Shown in pieces: positions 27,075-36,400 of a stretch of 64,000 nt of DNA. Both the position numbers and the translations under genes were made by a program. Position 1 is the first letter of the stretch, and each line of letters starts with the position of its first letter. Origin of the DNA: Candidatus Binatia bacterium. Lineage in GTDB: Bacteria > Desulfobacterota > Binatia > UBA12015. Where the stretch lies: contig JAQWJE010000049.1 of the NCBI GenBank assembly GCA_029248525.1, forward strand, positions 675,836 to 739,835, given 5' to 3'. Below the pieces are notes generated by a model. The model made no database searches. It had not been told where the DNA came from and saw only the letters and a list, made by a program, of their open reading frames with translations.

Positions 27075-28543
27075 TGGCGGCAACGGGTTCCGGGCCAAAA
27101 AACCGTCTCGCGCGTATCGGTACGTGGTTTGACGACAGGCTCCATTTTACCGAATCGATCCTGCCACCGATCGTGCACGCCGTGCCGTCCAACGCGGCGA
27201 GCTGGGCGTATGTTTTTGGATCGGCCACGCTTCTTTGTCTGGTGATGCAGATCATCACAGGTATCTGCCTTGCCCTGGTGTACGCGCCGGCGGCCGATGA
27301 AGCCTGGAAGAGTCTGCTCTATCTGAACTACGTCCAGCCCCTGGGTTGGTTCCTGCGCGCGATGCACGCCTGGGGCTCTCATTTCATGATTGCCCTGATG
27401 ACGATCCACCTGGTGCAGGTGTTCATGTTCGGGGCTTATAAATACCCGCGAGAGCTGACCTGGGTGGTGGGCTGCCTGCTCTTTATTCTGACGCTAGCCA
27501 TGGGTTTTTCCGGACAAATCATGCGCTTTGATCAAGATGCCTACTGGGGGCTCGGCATTGTTGTCTCGATTATCGGCCGCGTGCCTCTGATCGGCGGCGA
27601 ATTGATCCATCTGGTTCTCGGTGGTCCGATCATCGGCGCCGAGACGCTGTCCCGCTGGTTTGCCCTGCATGTTTTTGTCCTGCCCGGATTGCTTCTTGGC
27701 CTGATCGCTCTGCACCTGTGGCTGGTGGTCAAGATCGGGATCAATGAATGGCCGATGCCCGGGCGTCTGGTGACGCGGGAGCGATATCTCGAGGAGTACC
27801 ATCAGTTGGTGGCAGACGAAGGCGAGCCCTTCGTGCCTGATGGCGTCCAGAAGGATGTGGTCTTTGCCGGGATTGTGCTTCTGGCACTGGTCACATGTGC
27901 GGCCGTTTTTGGTCCCGCGGGCCCGAATGGCGAGCCCAATCCGACCTTGATCAATACCCTTCCCCGGCCAGATTTCTGGTTCCTGCCCCTCTTCGCCATC
28001 TTCGCCTTGCTTCCGCCTTATATGGAGTCCTTCCTGATGCTGGCGGGGCCGCCGGTGTTGATCCTGTTGGCCGTCGCCTTGCCCTTCTATTCCAATCTTG
28101 GAGAAAAGAGCTTCAAGCGCAGGCCCGGTGCCTGGGTGCTGGTGATCATGGTCTTCCTGATCCTCGGGGTCCTGGCCTGGTTGGGGACCTTCTCCCCCTG
28201 GTCGCCTCATATGTCGGCCTGGAGCGGTGTCCCCACGCCGGTCCAATATGTGCAGGGGCGCACGCCTCTGGAATTACAGGGCGCTTTGGTGATTCAGAAC
28301 AAGCAATGCCGTAACTGTCATTCGCTCGGGGGTGAGGGCGGCCTGCGTGGTCCTCCTCTGGACGATGTGGCGGGTCGTTTGAGCCATGACGAGTTGATTC
28401 GTCAGGTGTTGCAAGGGGGCGGTAATATGCCGGCCTACGGCAAGCACCTGAGTCCGGAACAGGTCACGGCGCTGGTAGCCTTCCTGGAAACGATGGTTCG
28501 GGGCGGGCAACCTCCCGAGCGTAACTCGACAGAGCCTCGCTGA
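27074..28543 (+). CDS. Cytochrome b fused to a C-terminal cytochrome c domain
   Basis: Quinol-oxidising diheme membrane subunit of the bc complex, 489 residues. Heme b ligand helices are visible: HAWGSHFMIALMTIHLV and WFALHVFVLPG...ALHLWLV, with the Qo segment LIGGELIHLVLGG. After the last helix (about 345-375) comes a c-type domain with heme site CRNCH (Cys412, Cys415, His416) and Met452 (GGNMPAYGKHLSPEQ). It therefore carries its own c-type heme, and no separate cytochrome c1 gene is in the operon. The start overlaps the Rieske stop (TGATG). Confidence 0.94.
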   Translation: MAATGSGPKNRLARIGTWFDDRLHFTESILPPIVHAVPSNAASWAYVFGSATLLCLVMQIITGICLALVYAPAADEAWKSLLYLNYVQPLGWFLRAMHAWGSHFMIALMTIHLVQVFMFGAYKYPRELTWVVGCLLFILTLAMGFSGQIMRFDQDAYWGLGIVVSIIGRVPLIGGELIHLVLGGPIIGAETLSRWFALHVFVLPGLLLGLIALHLWLVVKIGINEWPMPGRLVTRERYLEEYHQLVADEGEPFVPDGVQKDVVFAGIVLLALVTCAAVFGPAGPNGEPNPTLINTLPRPDFWFLPLFAIFALLPPYMESFLMLAGPPVLILLAVALPFYSNLGEKSFKRRPGAWVLVIMVFLILGVLAWLGTFSPWSPHMSAWSGVPTPVQYVQGRTPLELQGALVIQNKQCRNCHSLGGEGGLRGPPLDDVAGRLSHDELIRQVLQGGGNMPAYGKHLSPEQVTALVAFLETMVRGGQPPERNSTEPR

Positions 28544-28563
28544 TCGACGGGTTCACATAGATC

Positions 28564-30864
28564 ATGGTGTTGGCCGACGCAGTGCTTGGGTCGTGGCGGC
28601 TGGATCCGGTCGAGATCTTGTTGCTGGCGGGCAGCCTTTTGCTCTATTTGCGGGGCTTCGGTCGCGTCCGGGTGCAGATGCCGGATCGCTTTCCTCCATG
28701 GCGCGCCTGGTGCTTTGGTCTTGGATTGCTGGTCGTGTGGGTGGCGATCGCCTCACCGCTCGACACTTTTGCGGGGTTTCTTTTCTGGACCCATATGGTG
28801 CAGCACCTTCTCCTGATGTTTGTGGCCCCGCCACTTTTATTGCTCGGGTCACCCGCCTTGCCGTTCTTGCGCGGTCTTCCCGAGAGCGTTGCCAAAGAGG
28901 GTGCGGGGCGTGTGCTGCGCCAGCGTCGATGGCAGAATTTCTTCCATCGCCTCACGCATCCAGTCGTTTGCTGGAGCGTTTTTGTTCTGGTCACGTGGGT
29001 TTGGCACGCCCCGGCTCTCTACGATCTGGCCTTGCGCAACACGTTCTGGCACGGTGCCGAACACCTTTCTTTTCTCGCCGCTTCGCTGCTTTTCTGGTGG
29101 CCGGTGGTGCAGCCGTGGCCGAGCAAGCCGCATTGGCCGAGGCTTGCCATGGTGCCGTATCTACTGCTCGCAGATGTACAGGCCTCCGTTCTTTCGGCAA
29201 TTTTTTCCTTCAGTTCGACTCCGATCTATCCCACCTACGCCGCGGCACCCCGAATCGGCTCATTGTCGCCGCTGGAAGACCAGGCCTTGGCTGGCGCCCT
29301 GATGTGGGTGCCGGGAACGGTCGTTCTCCTCACGGCGTTGCTCGCCGTTGTGGTCGACGCGCTCTCGCCGAATCTGGTGCGTCGGCCCGGCTCCCGGCCG
29401 GAACCGCGCGAGGGCTTGTTCGAGCGGTTGGGGGGAACACGCGCGGGGGCGCGCCGCTTTGATCTTCTTCGAGTCGCCGGGTTGGGGGGGCTGCTGCGCT
29501 CCTTGCGCGTGCGTCGTATGGTGCAGTTCTCGCTATTTTTACTCGCCCTGCTGGTGGTTGCCGATGGTTGGTGGGGTGATCCCGAAAGTGGGCGGAACCT
29601 CGCGGGCGTTCTTCCCTGGACGTACTGGCGAGCGTTTGTCGTGGTGGGGTTGCTGGTTGCAGGGAATATTTTCTGTTTCGCATGTCCTTTCCTCCTGCCG
29701 AGAGAGTTGGCGCGAAAGTTCTTGCCGGAAGGGCGGCGCTGGCCGCGTGCCCTGCGCTCGAAGTGGCTCGCACTAGCCTTGCTCGCCGCTTATCTGGTGG
29801 CGTACGAAGTCCTGGGGATTTGGGATAGTCCCTTCTGGACCGCATGGATCATCGTTGGATATTTCGCGGTCGCACTTCTGGTTGACGGGTTTTTCAGGGG
29901 CGCCCCTTTTTGTAAATGGGTCTGTCCGATCGGGCAGTTTCACTTTATCCAATCCATGGTTTCGCCGCTTTCGGTGGAGGTGCGCGACCCCGCAACGTGT
30001 GGCGACTGCCGAACTCGGGACTGCTTGGTCGGGAATGAGGTTTCTCGTGGCTGTGAGTTGGACCTCTATCTTCCGCGGAAGGTTGGTAGTCTGGACTGCA
30101 CCTTCTGCCTCGATTGTGTGCGCGCTTGTCCGGAAGACAATATCGGTATTCTTGCGACAAGCCTGGCTCGGGAAACTATTGAGGAAGGCCCCCGAGCCTC
30201 CATCGGGCGGTTGGCCCAGCGCCCGGATCTGGCGGCACTTGCCGCGCTGCTGATCAGTGCGGCCTTTGTTTCTGCAGTTGCGATGACGGCGCCTTTTGTC
30301 GCGTGGGAAGAGCAACTGGTTGCGGGGTTCCCGCAGCTGTCGCCGGAGGCCGCGAGTGCTGGCTTGCTTCTTTTGCTGCTGATCGGGTTGCCATTATTGT
30401 TGATTGTCGTCGCGACGATTCTCAGTCGCCGTTTGGGCCATATGGATATGGCGAGTCGAGCGGTCGCCTGCAGCTTTGTATTCCCTCTGATTCCTTTGGG
30501 GCTTTCCATGTGGTGCGCGCACTTTCTATTTCATTTCGCGAGCGGTTGGAATTCTGTATGGCCCGTCGCCATTCGGGGTATGCGGGATCTTGGTTGGGAC
30601 TTCGAGCAGCCCTTGTTCATTTTGGGTCATGCGTCTCACGGCATGCAGGCATTGGGGCTCTTGCTTCTCGATATCGGCTTGCTGCTTTCCCTCTGGCGCA
30701 TTTGGCAGTGTGCTGGCCGGTTGGGAGCCGATCCGAGACGTGCGGAGTGGGCGGCTCTGCCCTGGAGCGTGGTCGCTGTTCTCCTGTTTCTCTGCGGCGT
30801 CTGGATCACCTTCCAGCCTATGGAGATGCGCGGACTTCTATTGTTGGCCGGTGGAGGCAACTGA
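28564..30864 (+). CDS. CtaG-like copper assembly domain fused to a FixG/NapH-like polyferredoxin
   Basis: 766-residue membrane protein. Residues 1-270 match the CtaG/caa3 assembly-factor type: about six helices with His-rich HMVQHLLLMFVAPP (His77, His81), VWHAP and FWHGAEHLSF. Residues 320-540 are a polyferredoxin: FCFACPFLLP (Cys371/374), FCKWVCPIGQ (Cys450/454), Cys479/482/487/497 and a classical 4Fe-4S site CTFCLDCVRACPE (Cys512-522). Residues 540-766 add about five helices. FixG/CcoG proteins reduce copper for oxidase assembly, so one chain may reduce and deliver copper to CuA/CuB (inference). It starts 20 bp after cytochrome b, and the next start overlaps its stop. Confidence 0.85.
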   Translation: MVLADAVLGSWRLDPVEILLLAGSLLLYLRGFGRVRVQMPDRFPPWRAWCFGLGLLVVWVAIASPLDTFAGFLFWTHMVQHLLLMFVAPPLLLLGSPALPFLRGLPESVAKEGAGRVLRQRRWQNFFHRLTHPVVCWSVFVLVTWVWHAPALYDLALRNTFWHGAEHLSFLAASLLFWWPVVQPWPSKPHWPRLAMVPYLLLADVQASVLSAIFSFSSTPIYPTYAAAPRIGSLSPLEDQALAGALMWVPGTVVLLTALLAVVVDALSPNLVRRPGSRPEPREGLFERLGGTRAGARRFDLLRVAGLGGLLRSLRVRRMVQFSLFLLALLVVADGWWGDPESGRNLAGVLPWTYWRAFVVVGLLVAGNIFCFACPFLLPRELARKFLPEGRRWPRALRSKWLALALLAAYLVAYEVLGIWDSPFWTAWIIVGYFAVALLVDGFFRGAPFCKWVCPIGQFHFIQSMVSPLSVEVRDPATCGDCRTRDCLVGNEVSRGCELDLYLPRKVGSLDCTFCLDCVRACPEDNIGILATSLARETIEEGPRASIGRLAQRPDLAALAALLISAAFVSAVAMTAPFVAWEEQLVAGFPQLSPEAASAGLLLLLLIGLPLLLIVVATILSRRLGHMDMASRAVACSFVFPLIPLGLSMWCAHFLFHFASGWNSVWPVAIRGMRDLGWDFEQPLFILGHASHGMQALGLLLLDIGLLLSLWRIWQCAGRLGADPRRAEWAALPWSVVAVLLFLCGVWITFQPMEMRGLLLLAGGGN

Positions 30865-31388
30865 TGCGCCTCGGGTGGCGATGGCTCGCTTTGATCCTCT
30901 TGGCGATGCCGGTCGCCGTGGACGCCGACCCCGGCGTTGAGGTCGCTCGAGGCAATGCTGAGGGAGTTACCTGGTATCTCTATGCCGAGAGCCCGGGGCT
31001 GGTTCTGGGAGAGGGATCTCTCGGTGTGCTGCTCGAAGACCCGGAGGCGGGGGTCCTTCTCGAGCCGAAGTTGCAGATGACAATTGCTGCTCCCGACGGG
31101 AGCAAGCAGACCCGAATCGCTCAGCCAGGTTTTGCCGACAACCTCTTGATTCAGGGGGCGCCGGTCTTTTTTCATGAGACCGGAACATGGACGTTGGAGA
31201 CTCGTTCGCCAGCGTTTGGTGGTGGAGAAATGTTCAGAATTTCTTTTGAGGTCCACGACGGGCCCGGGCTCTGGCGTCGCGCCTGGCCTTGGCTGCTTTT
31301 CCCTCTTGTGGTCCTGCTGGTCGCCCGCGCGACACGTTCCCGAGGGGGACGCTCACACGGTTCTAGTCGACGTAGCCCAGCACCTTGA
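30864..31388 (+). CDS. Periplasmic beta-sandwich protein with C-terminal anchor (FixH/YtkA-like)
   Basis: 174 residues from ATG 30864, which overlaps the preceding TGA. A signal peptide (ALILLAMPVAVDA) is followed by a beta-rich domain of about 110 residues (for example LQMTIAAPDGSK, FFHETGTWTLETRSP), a helix WPWLLFPLVVLLVAR and a basic tail. FixH/YtkA-like proteins have this kind of domain and often follow FixG/CcoG genes, so an oxidase copper- or assembly-related role is inferred from context, not from a residue signature. Its last 26 bp overlap the end of the convergent sulfatase-fold gene. Confidence 0.65.
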   Translation: MRLGWRWLALILLAMPVAVDADPGVEVARGNAEGVTWYLYAESPGLVLGEGSLGVLLEDPEAGVLLEPKLQMTIAAPDGSKQTRIAQPGFADNLLIQGAPVFFHETGTWTLETRSPAFGGGEMFRISFEVHDGPGLWRRAWPWLLFPLVVLLVARATRSRGGRSHGSSRRSPAP

Positions 31389-33420
31389 GTTTTCTCTGCA
31401 TATCGCTGTCGAGCGTTGTTGTTGCCGGGGGAAGGTTGCCCGCGGCGTCGCGACTCAGAGTCTCCTCATTCCAGGTGCGGTAGGGCGCCAGAGCCTGTCG
31501 GCCCAGTTCCATCAGTTCCGGATCGCCGACGAGGTTCTCCTGTTCGCCGGGGTCGGCCTCGAGGTCGTAAATCTCGAGGGGCTCGGTCGCGAACTCCCGC
31601 GAAATAAATTTATATTTCTCGTTTCGCGCACCAAAGACACGACCTGTCGGTTTCCCGCCCTTCGGAGCTTCGGCATAGATATAGCTTTCTGCTGAAGCAC
31701 CGATCTCTCCGCGGATCTGCGGAGCCAGACTGTTGCCGGCCATGCTCGCCGGTTGCGCCAGATCGACCAGATCAAAGATGGTCGGGGCCACATCGACCAG
31801 GGAAACCTGACCGGGAACGCGCTTGCCGGCCGGCAGGAAGCCTGGCGCCCAGAAGATCAATGGGACGTGGAGGAACTCGTCATAAACCTTCCAGGAATGT
31901 CCGACATGGCCATGCTCGCCAAAAGCCTCTCCATGATCGGAGGTGATGATCACGATGGTTTCCTTGCTCAGGTCGAGTTCCTCCAGTGTCTCGAAAAGTT
32001 TCTGCATCGTGCGGTCGGTGTGCCGGGTTTCGCCCTGATAGTTCCGCAACTTTTTCTCCGCGACCGAAGCTGTGGCTGGAAGCGGCGGCAGGGCGACGTC
32101 CGCGGGGGGCTTGTAGGGAGAGTGGACTTCGTAGGTATGCAGAAAGAGGAAAAATATTTCATCGGAATGATTTTTGAGCCAGGTGATGCCGTCGTTGAAT
32201 GTTGCCTCGGCTTCGCCAGCTGATTCCCATCGTCCAATACCCTTGTTCTCCTTGTAGCTCTGGAAGCCACGGGCAAATCCCGAATGCGCCGCGAGCATGG
32301 CATTCTCGGTTACAGCGCCGGTCGTGTAGCCATTCTGCGCAAAGACCTCGGTGACGGTTGTCAGCCATCGGGGCGCGAGTTGGTTGGCGAAAGTGACTCG
32401 GTGTACGACAGGGTAGACACTCGTGAACAAAGACATATGACCGGCGCTGGTCGAGGGGTAAGCGGAAAAGGCCTTCTCGAAAAGAACGCCCCCCTCGGCC
32501 ACTTTGGCAAGCGATGGCATCAGGGCGATGCCATCTTGCACCTTCTCGACATGATCACCGCGCAACGTATCCAGCGAGATCAGAATCACATTACGCTGTT
32601 TGCCGCGAGGTTTTCGAACCTGCACCTGCGGTGAGCCGAACAAAGGAAAGGAAACTCCGTCCTCGACACGCTCGGACTCGAATACGAACCGGACTTTCTC
32701 TCCGGAAAACTCGGAGATATCCCATGTCTTCTGCTCCCAGTCTGCCGGGGGTGGAGCAATGGTTCCCTCGCCCAGAGTTTGATCGATTTGATCACCCACC
32801 ACGCGGATGCGGAAATTCGTCTGGGGATGCTCGATCTCGAGGATGGGCTTTTGTTGGCCGATGCCGGTGGTCAAGTTGGCATTTTCGGGAAGTGTCATCT
32901 CCTGCGTGACCCAGGATTGTTTGGCTTCCGCCACGGCGATTCCGTTGACCAGAATACGGAGTTCGCGAGCCTTGTCGGTAATCATTCCCTCCATCGGGAT
33001 TTCCAGTTCCAGCACCGGAGGTGTTTTCGCCAGGTAAAATTCTTGGCGTGGCTCCCAGCTATGTCCCCGGCGGCCTACCAGCTTGGTTTCGAAGATCATC
33101 GGTTTTCCAATGAGTTCCCGGGGGATCGCGACGCGCGCAGCGACCGCGTCTACTTCGTCGGGGAAGGCTCGGACATCATGGAGAAGTTGGTGGATTTGCG
33201 GGCAGCCAAGAGCCGGACGAATTTCATCGTTAATGGCACAATCCCAGCCGAACGAGCCTTCCGGGCCGATCGCGATTTGTTGCCGTAGCTCTGCCGTGGA
33301 GCGATAGGGGTCGTTCGACGGCGCTTCGCAGGCACCCAACGTGACCGCTATCGCCGCCAGGGCCAGAATGCTCGCACGGCGGAACCCTGAATCGAATGTC
33401 GTCATTGTTGAAATCCTCAT
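31363..33420 (-). CDS. Sulfatase-fold lipoprotein, paralogue of the 6273-8369 gene
   Basis: About 685 residues from ATG 33420 (ggtgagg upstream); a GTG at 33429 is possible. Lipobox AVTLGAC gives lipid Cys31. The N-terminal beta-rich region contains WDCAINDEIRPALGC, matching the paralogue's TCAIGNEIRPSLGC. The sulfatase-fold domain starts at VILISLDTLRGDHV. The nucleophile region reads YPSTSAGHMSLFT, with Thr where Cys would be and no CxPxR. TSDHGEAFGEHGHVGH completes the metal site. It ends KLKVLGYVD. It could be a phosphotransferase or hydrolase of envelope lipids or glycans (inference). Convergent with the respiratory operon, with a 26-bp overlap. Confidence 0.8.
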   Translation of the reverse strand: MRISTMTTFDSGFRRASILALAAIAVTLGACEAPSNDPYRSTAELRQQIAIGPEGSFGWDCAINDEIRPALGCPQIHQLLHDVRAFPDEVDAVAARVAIPRELIGKPMIFETKLVGRRGHSWEPRQEFYLAKTPPVLELEIPMEGMITDKARELRILVNGIAVAEAKQSWVTQEMTLPENANLTTGIGQQKPILEIEHPQTNFRIRVVGDQIDQTLGEGTIAPPPADWEQKTWDISEFSGEKVRFVFESERVEDGVSFPLFGSPQVQVRKPRGKQRNVILISLDTLRGDHVEKVQDGIALMPSLAKVAEGGVLFEKAFSAYPSTSAGHMSLFTSVYPVVHRVTFANQLAPRWLTTVTEVFAQNGYTTGAVTENAMLAAHSGFARGFQSYKENKGIGRWESAGEAEATFNDGITWLKNHSDEIFFLFLHTYEVHSPYKPPADVALPPLPATASVAEKKLRNYQGETRHTDRTMQKLFETLEELDLSKETIVIITSDHGEAFGEHGHVGHSWKVYDEFLHVPLIFWAPGFLPAGKRVPGQVSLVDVAPTIFDLVDLAQPASMAGNSLAPQIRGEIGASAESYIYAEAPKGGKPTGRVFGARNEKYKFISREFATEPLEIYDLEADPGEQENLVGDPELMELGRQALAPYRTWNEETLSRDAAGNLPPATTTLDSDMQRKLKVLGYVD

Positions 33421-33496
33421 GGCAAACACACCTCACCCTATGCGCTAGCAGGGAAGCGGATCTGAAGTCGAATTCAGATAGGTGATGATCGCAGAA

Positions 33497-36400
33497 TCAA
33501 GGTTGGGGTGTGACGCGAATGGTTACTGGCGGGGAAGTGAGCCCGGTTCCGATATCCGTTGCCCACAGAAGGACTTCGCCAGGCCTCTGCGCCTGCATTT
33601 GTCCGTAGCTCCCGCGCTGCTCCTTGACCTCGATAATCGAGGGGTCGGTGCTGATCACGTGAGCATAGCGAGTCAGGTAGCGGCGCTTCCCGTTCTCGTA
33701 GGTCCCAATGACGCGGAACCGGCCCCTCTCTCCGCTCTGAAGCTCGCTGTGGCGCGCGGTCAGCTCGAGCGATTGGAGGGCTTCACGCACTCGAATCGTG
33801 GCGGTTGCTTCAACTCCGGTGGGTGTCGTGGCGGTAATGGTTGCGGTGCCTGTCGTACCGCCGGTCAGAATGCGCCCGGGTTCCGCGTCGGTCGGAGCAA
33901 GGCGGACGATGCTTTCATCGCTGGATTTCAGCTCCGCGTATCGGGTCATCGTGATTTCGCGCCCATCGCTCAGCGTGCCGGTGAGCCGCAATCGCCTTCC
34001 CGTGCCCCCGCGGATGGTGACTTTCCTGGGCGTGAATTTCATCGTTTCAACGCCTCCGGAAACGATGAGTTCCACAATGGCGAAGAAGCCGTTCTCGTAT
34101 GACGCGACCAGATACGTCGTGCCGGATCCGAGAAAGTTGACCTTCCCGGGTTCCTGCGGGTCGAACTCGGCAACCTCCTCGTTGGTCAGCACCCAGACAG
34201 CTTCACGTGTGACATCGACAAGTTGGTCGTTCGCGTATTCCGCGTAGGCGCGGAAGCGGTAGCTCCGGTAGGCGGAGAACCGTGTGCGATTGTTGCCAAA
34301 GCGAAGTCCGGTGCTCCCGCCCAGAACGACGACCTCGAGCGAGGCGGTAAGACCGCTGCAATTGGCGCGAATAGTTGTTGTCCGTCCCGCTTGGTGGCCG
34401 CTGACGATTCCTTTCTCCGGGGGCTCGTTGGTTACACTCGCAATGGCTGCAGCGTCGGTAGACCACTCGCATTTATCACTGATGTTCTGGGTCTCGGCAT
34501 CTTCGAAGGTCGCACGGACCTTGAACGTCGATTGGGTTCCGAACCCGACGAGTCCTCGATCCGGGGCTTCCATCGCGATACTGACGATGCTCCCCTGAAT
34601 TTTCAGATTCCGACGGCCTGAGGTGACCCATCCGTTCACCGGATCACGCGCCTCCAGGGTCGTCCAGCCAGCGCTGAGCCCCTCGACTTCACCCGGATCA
34701 AGATCAGGGTTTTCCGCGGATCCCACTCGTGCGATCGTCGGGTCCTCAACCCGCCACTCCAAAGCTGGCCGCAGATCGTCAGTTTCGCTTCCATCCGAGA
34801 GTCTCGCGCGAACCTTTGCCTTGCGCTGATTGCCGATATCGACGCGCATGGGAGTGATTTCAAGGCCTTCGACCGTCCCGCCGACCGTGATGCGCGCGGG
34901 ACTGCCCGACGCAGTCAGTCCTGTCGCCGGGTGGAAGGCTTGCACGGTACTTTCGCCGACAGCCTGTGCCTGCACCCATCCATCTCCATCGATCGAGATT
35001 GCTGATTCGTTGGTCGAGGACCAGACCACCGTGCTGGTGATATTGCTGCGACTTCCGTCCGCGCGCTTGCCGTAGGCGCGCAATGGATAGCGAAGGCCGA
35101 CGCCGAGGTGCAGGGAGTCTGGTTCGATTTCGATCGATTCAATCGCGCCGCGAACTTCGAGATTGTTGCTCTGCAGCGAGGCTATTCCGGTGCTGTTCTC
35201 TGTCGCGACCAGGGTTGTCGTTCCCGCGCTTACGCCTGTGACTGCGCCCGGGCTCCCGACTGCGTTGCTGACGGTAGCAATCGAAGAGTTGTCGGTGGCC
35301 CAGCTGACAACGCGGCGCAGATCGCTGGTAACGCCGCCGGTGCTCAAAAGGCCGTGGACGCGCGCATTGCGAGATTCGCCCGTGGTTATCGCGAGGGGCT
35401 GCACCAGAACTTCCCGCAGCACTCCTTCCACGCGGATTGTCGTCGATCCGAGACTGTCGCTGGCACGCAGCCCGCGTTCGGGATCAAACGCGTCAACGGT
35501 CACGGTTCCCGCTCGAAGACCGGTGATCTGACCAGCATCATTGCCACCTTCGACGATACTCACGACACCTGCGCCTTGAATCCCGAATACCACATCGTCG
35601 GTGATCTGAGAGCGGGTTCCGTCGGTACGATAAGCATAGACACGGAGGGGAAGATTCATATCTCTGCCGAGAACGTACTGCAGTGCCTCAAAATCGATAT
35701 GTGTGACGCCCGCGCGAACCACGGTGTCCCCATCGGTGCTCGAAAGCGCTGTCTCGGGATCGTAGGCGGTGATCACACAGGTCCCGATTTGATGGGCGGA
35801 CACCCATCCCGCGTTTGGCCCCGAACTGATGACGGATGCGATCTGGGGATCCGAACTGCTCCAGCGGACGCGATCGCTGATGTCCGTATCACTGCCGGAC
35901 GCATAGACGCCGCGAGCGGTGAAGAGTTCTTCCTGACCGATCTCCAGAGATTTGGTGGTCGGTTTTGTGCGGAGCCGGATGATGGGTTGGGGGGGCTCCG
36001 TGGGGGGACGAACCTCGAGGTTGTTCAAGCCTGGCGACGATATCCCCGTGACAGGATCGATGGCGACGATGGTGGTTGTTCCCGCGCTGTGTCCGGTAAT
36101 TTCGCCGGGACTGCCGCCCGAATTCTTGATCGTGGCAATCGATGTATTCATGGACTGCCAGGTCACGACGCGACGCAAATCAGTCGTAAGCTCCCCGGTC
36201 GACAGTTGGCCGTAGGCATGCGCGTTACGGGAATCTCCGATGCGCACCGACAGGGGGTCGACCAGAATTCTCTGCAGAGTCCCCGAGACGCGGATCGTGG
36301 TCTTCCCCAGACTCGAACTGGCATAGAGGCCGCGCTCCGGGTCGAATGCATCTACCTGCACGCTTCCCTGGCGCAGGGGGCGAATACCGCCGGGGTTTTC

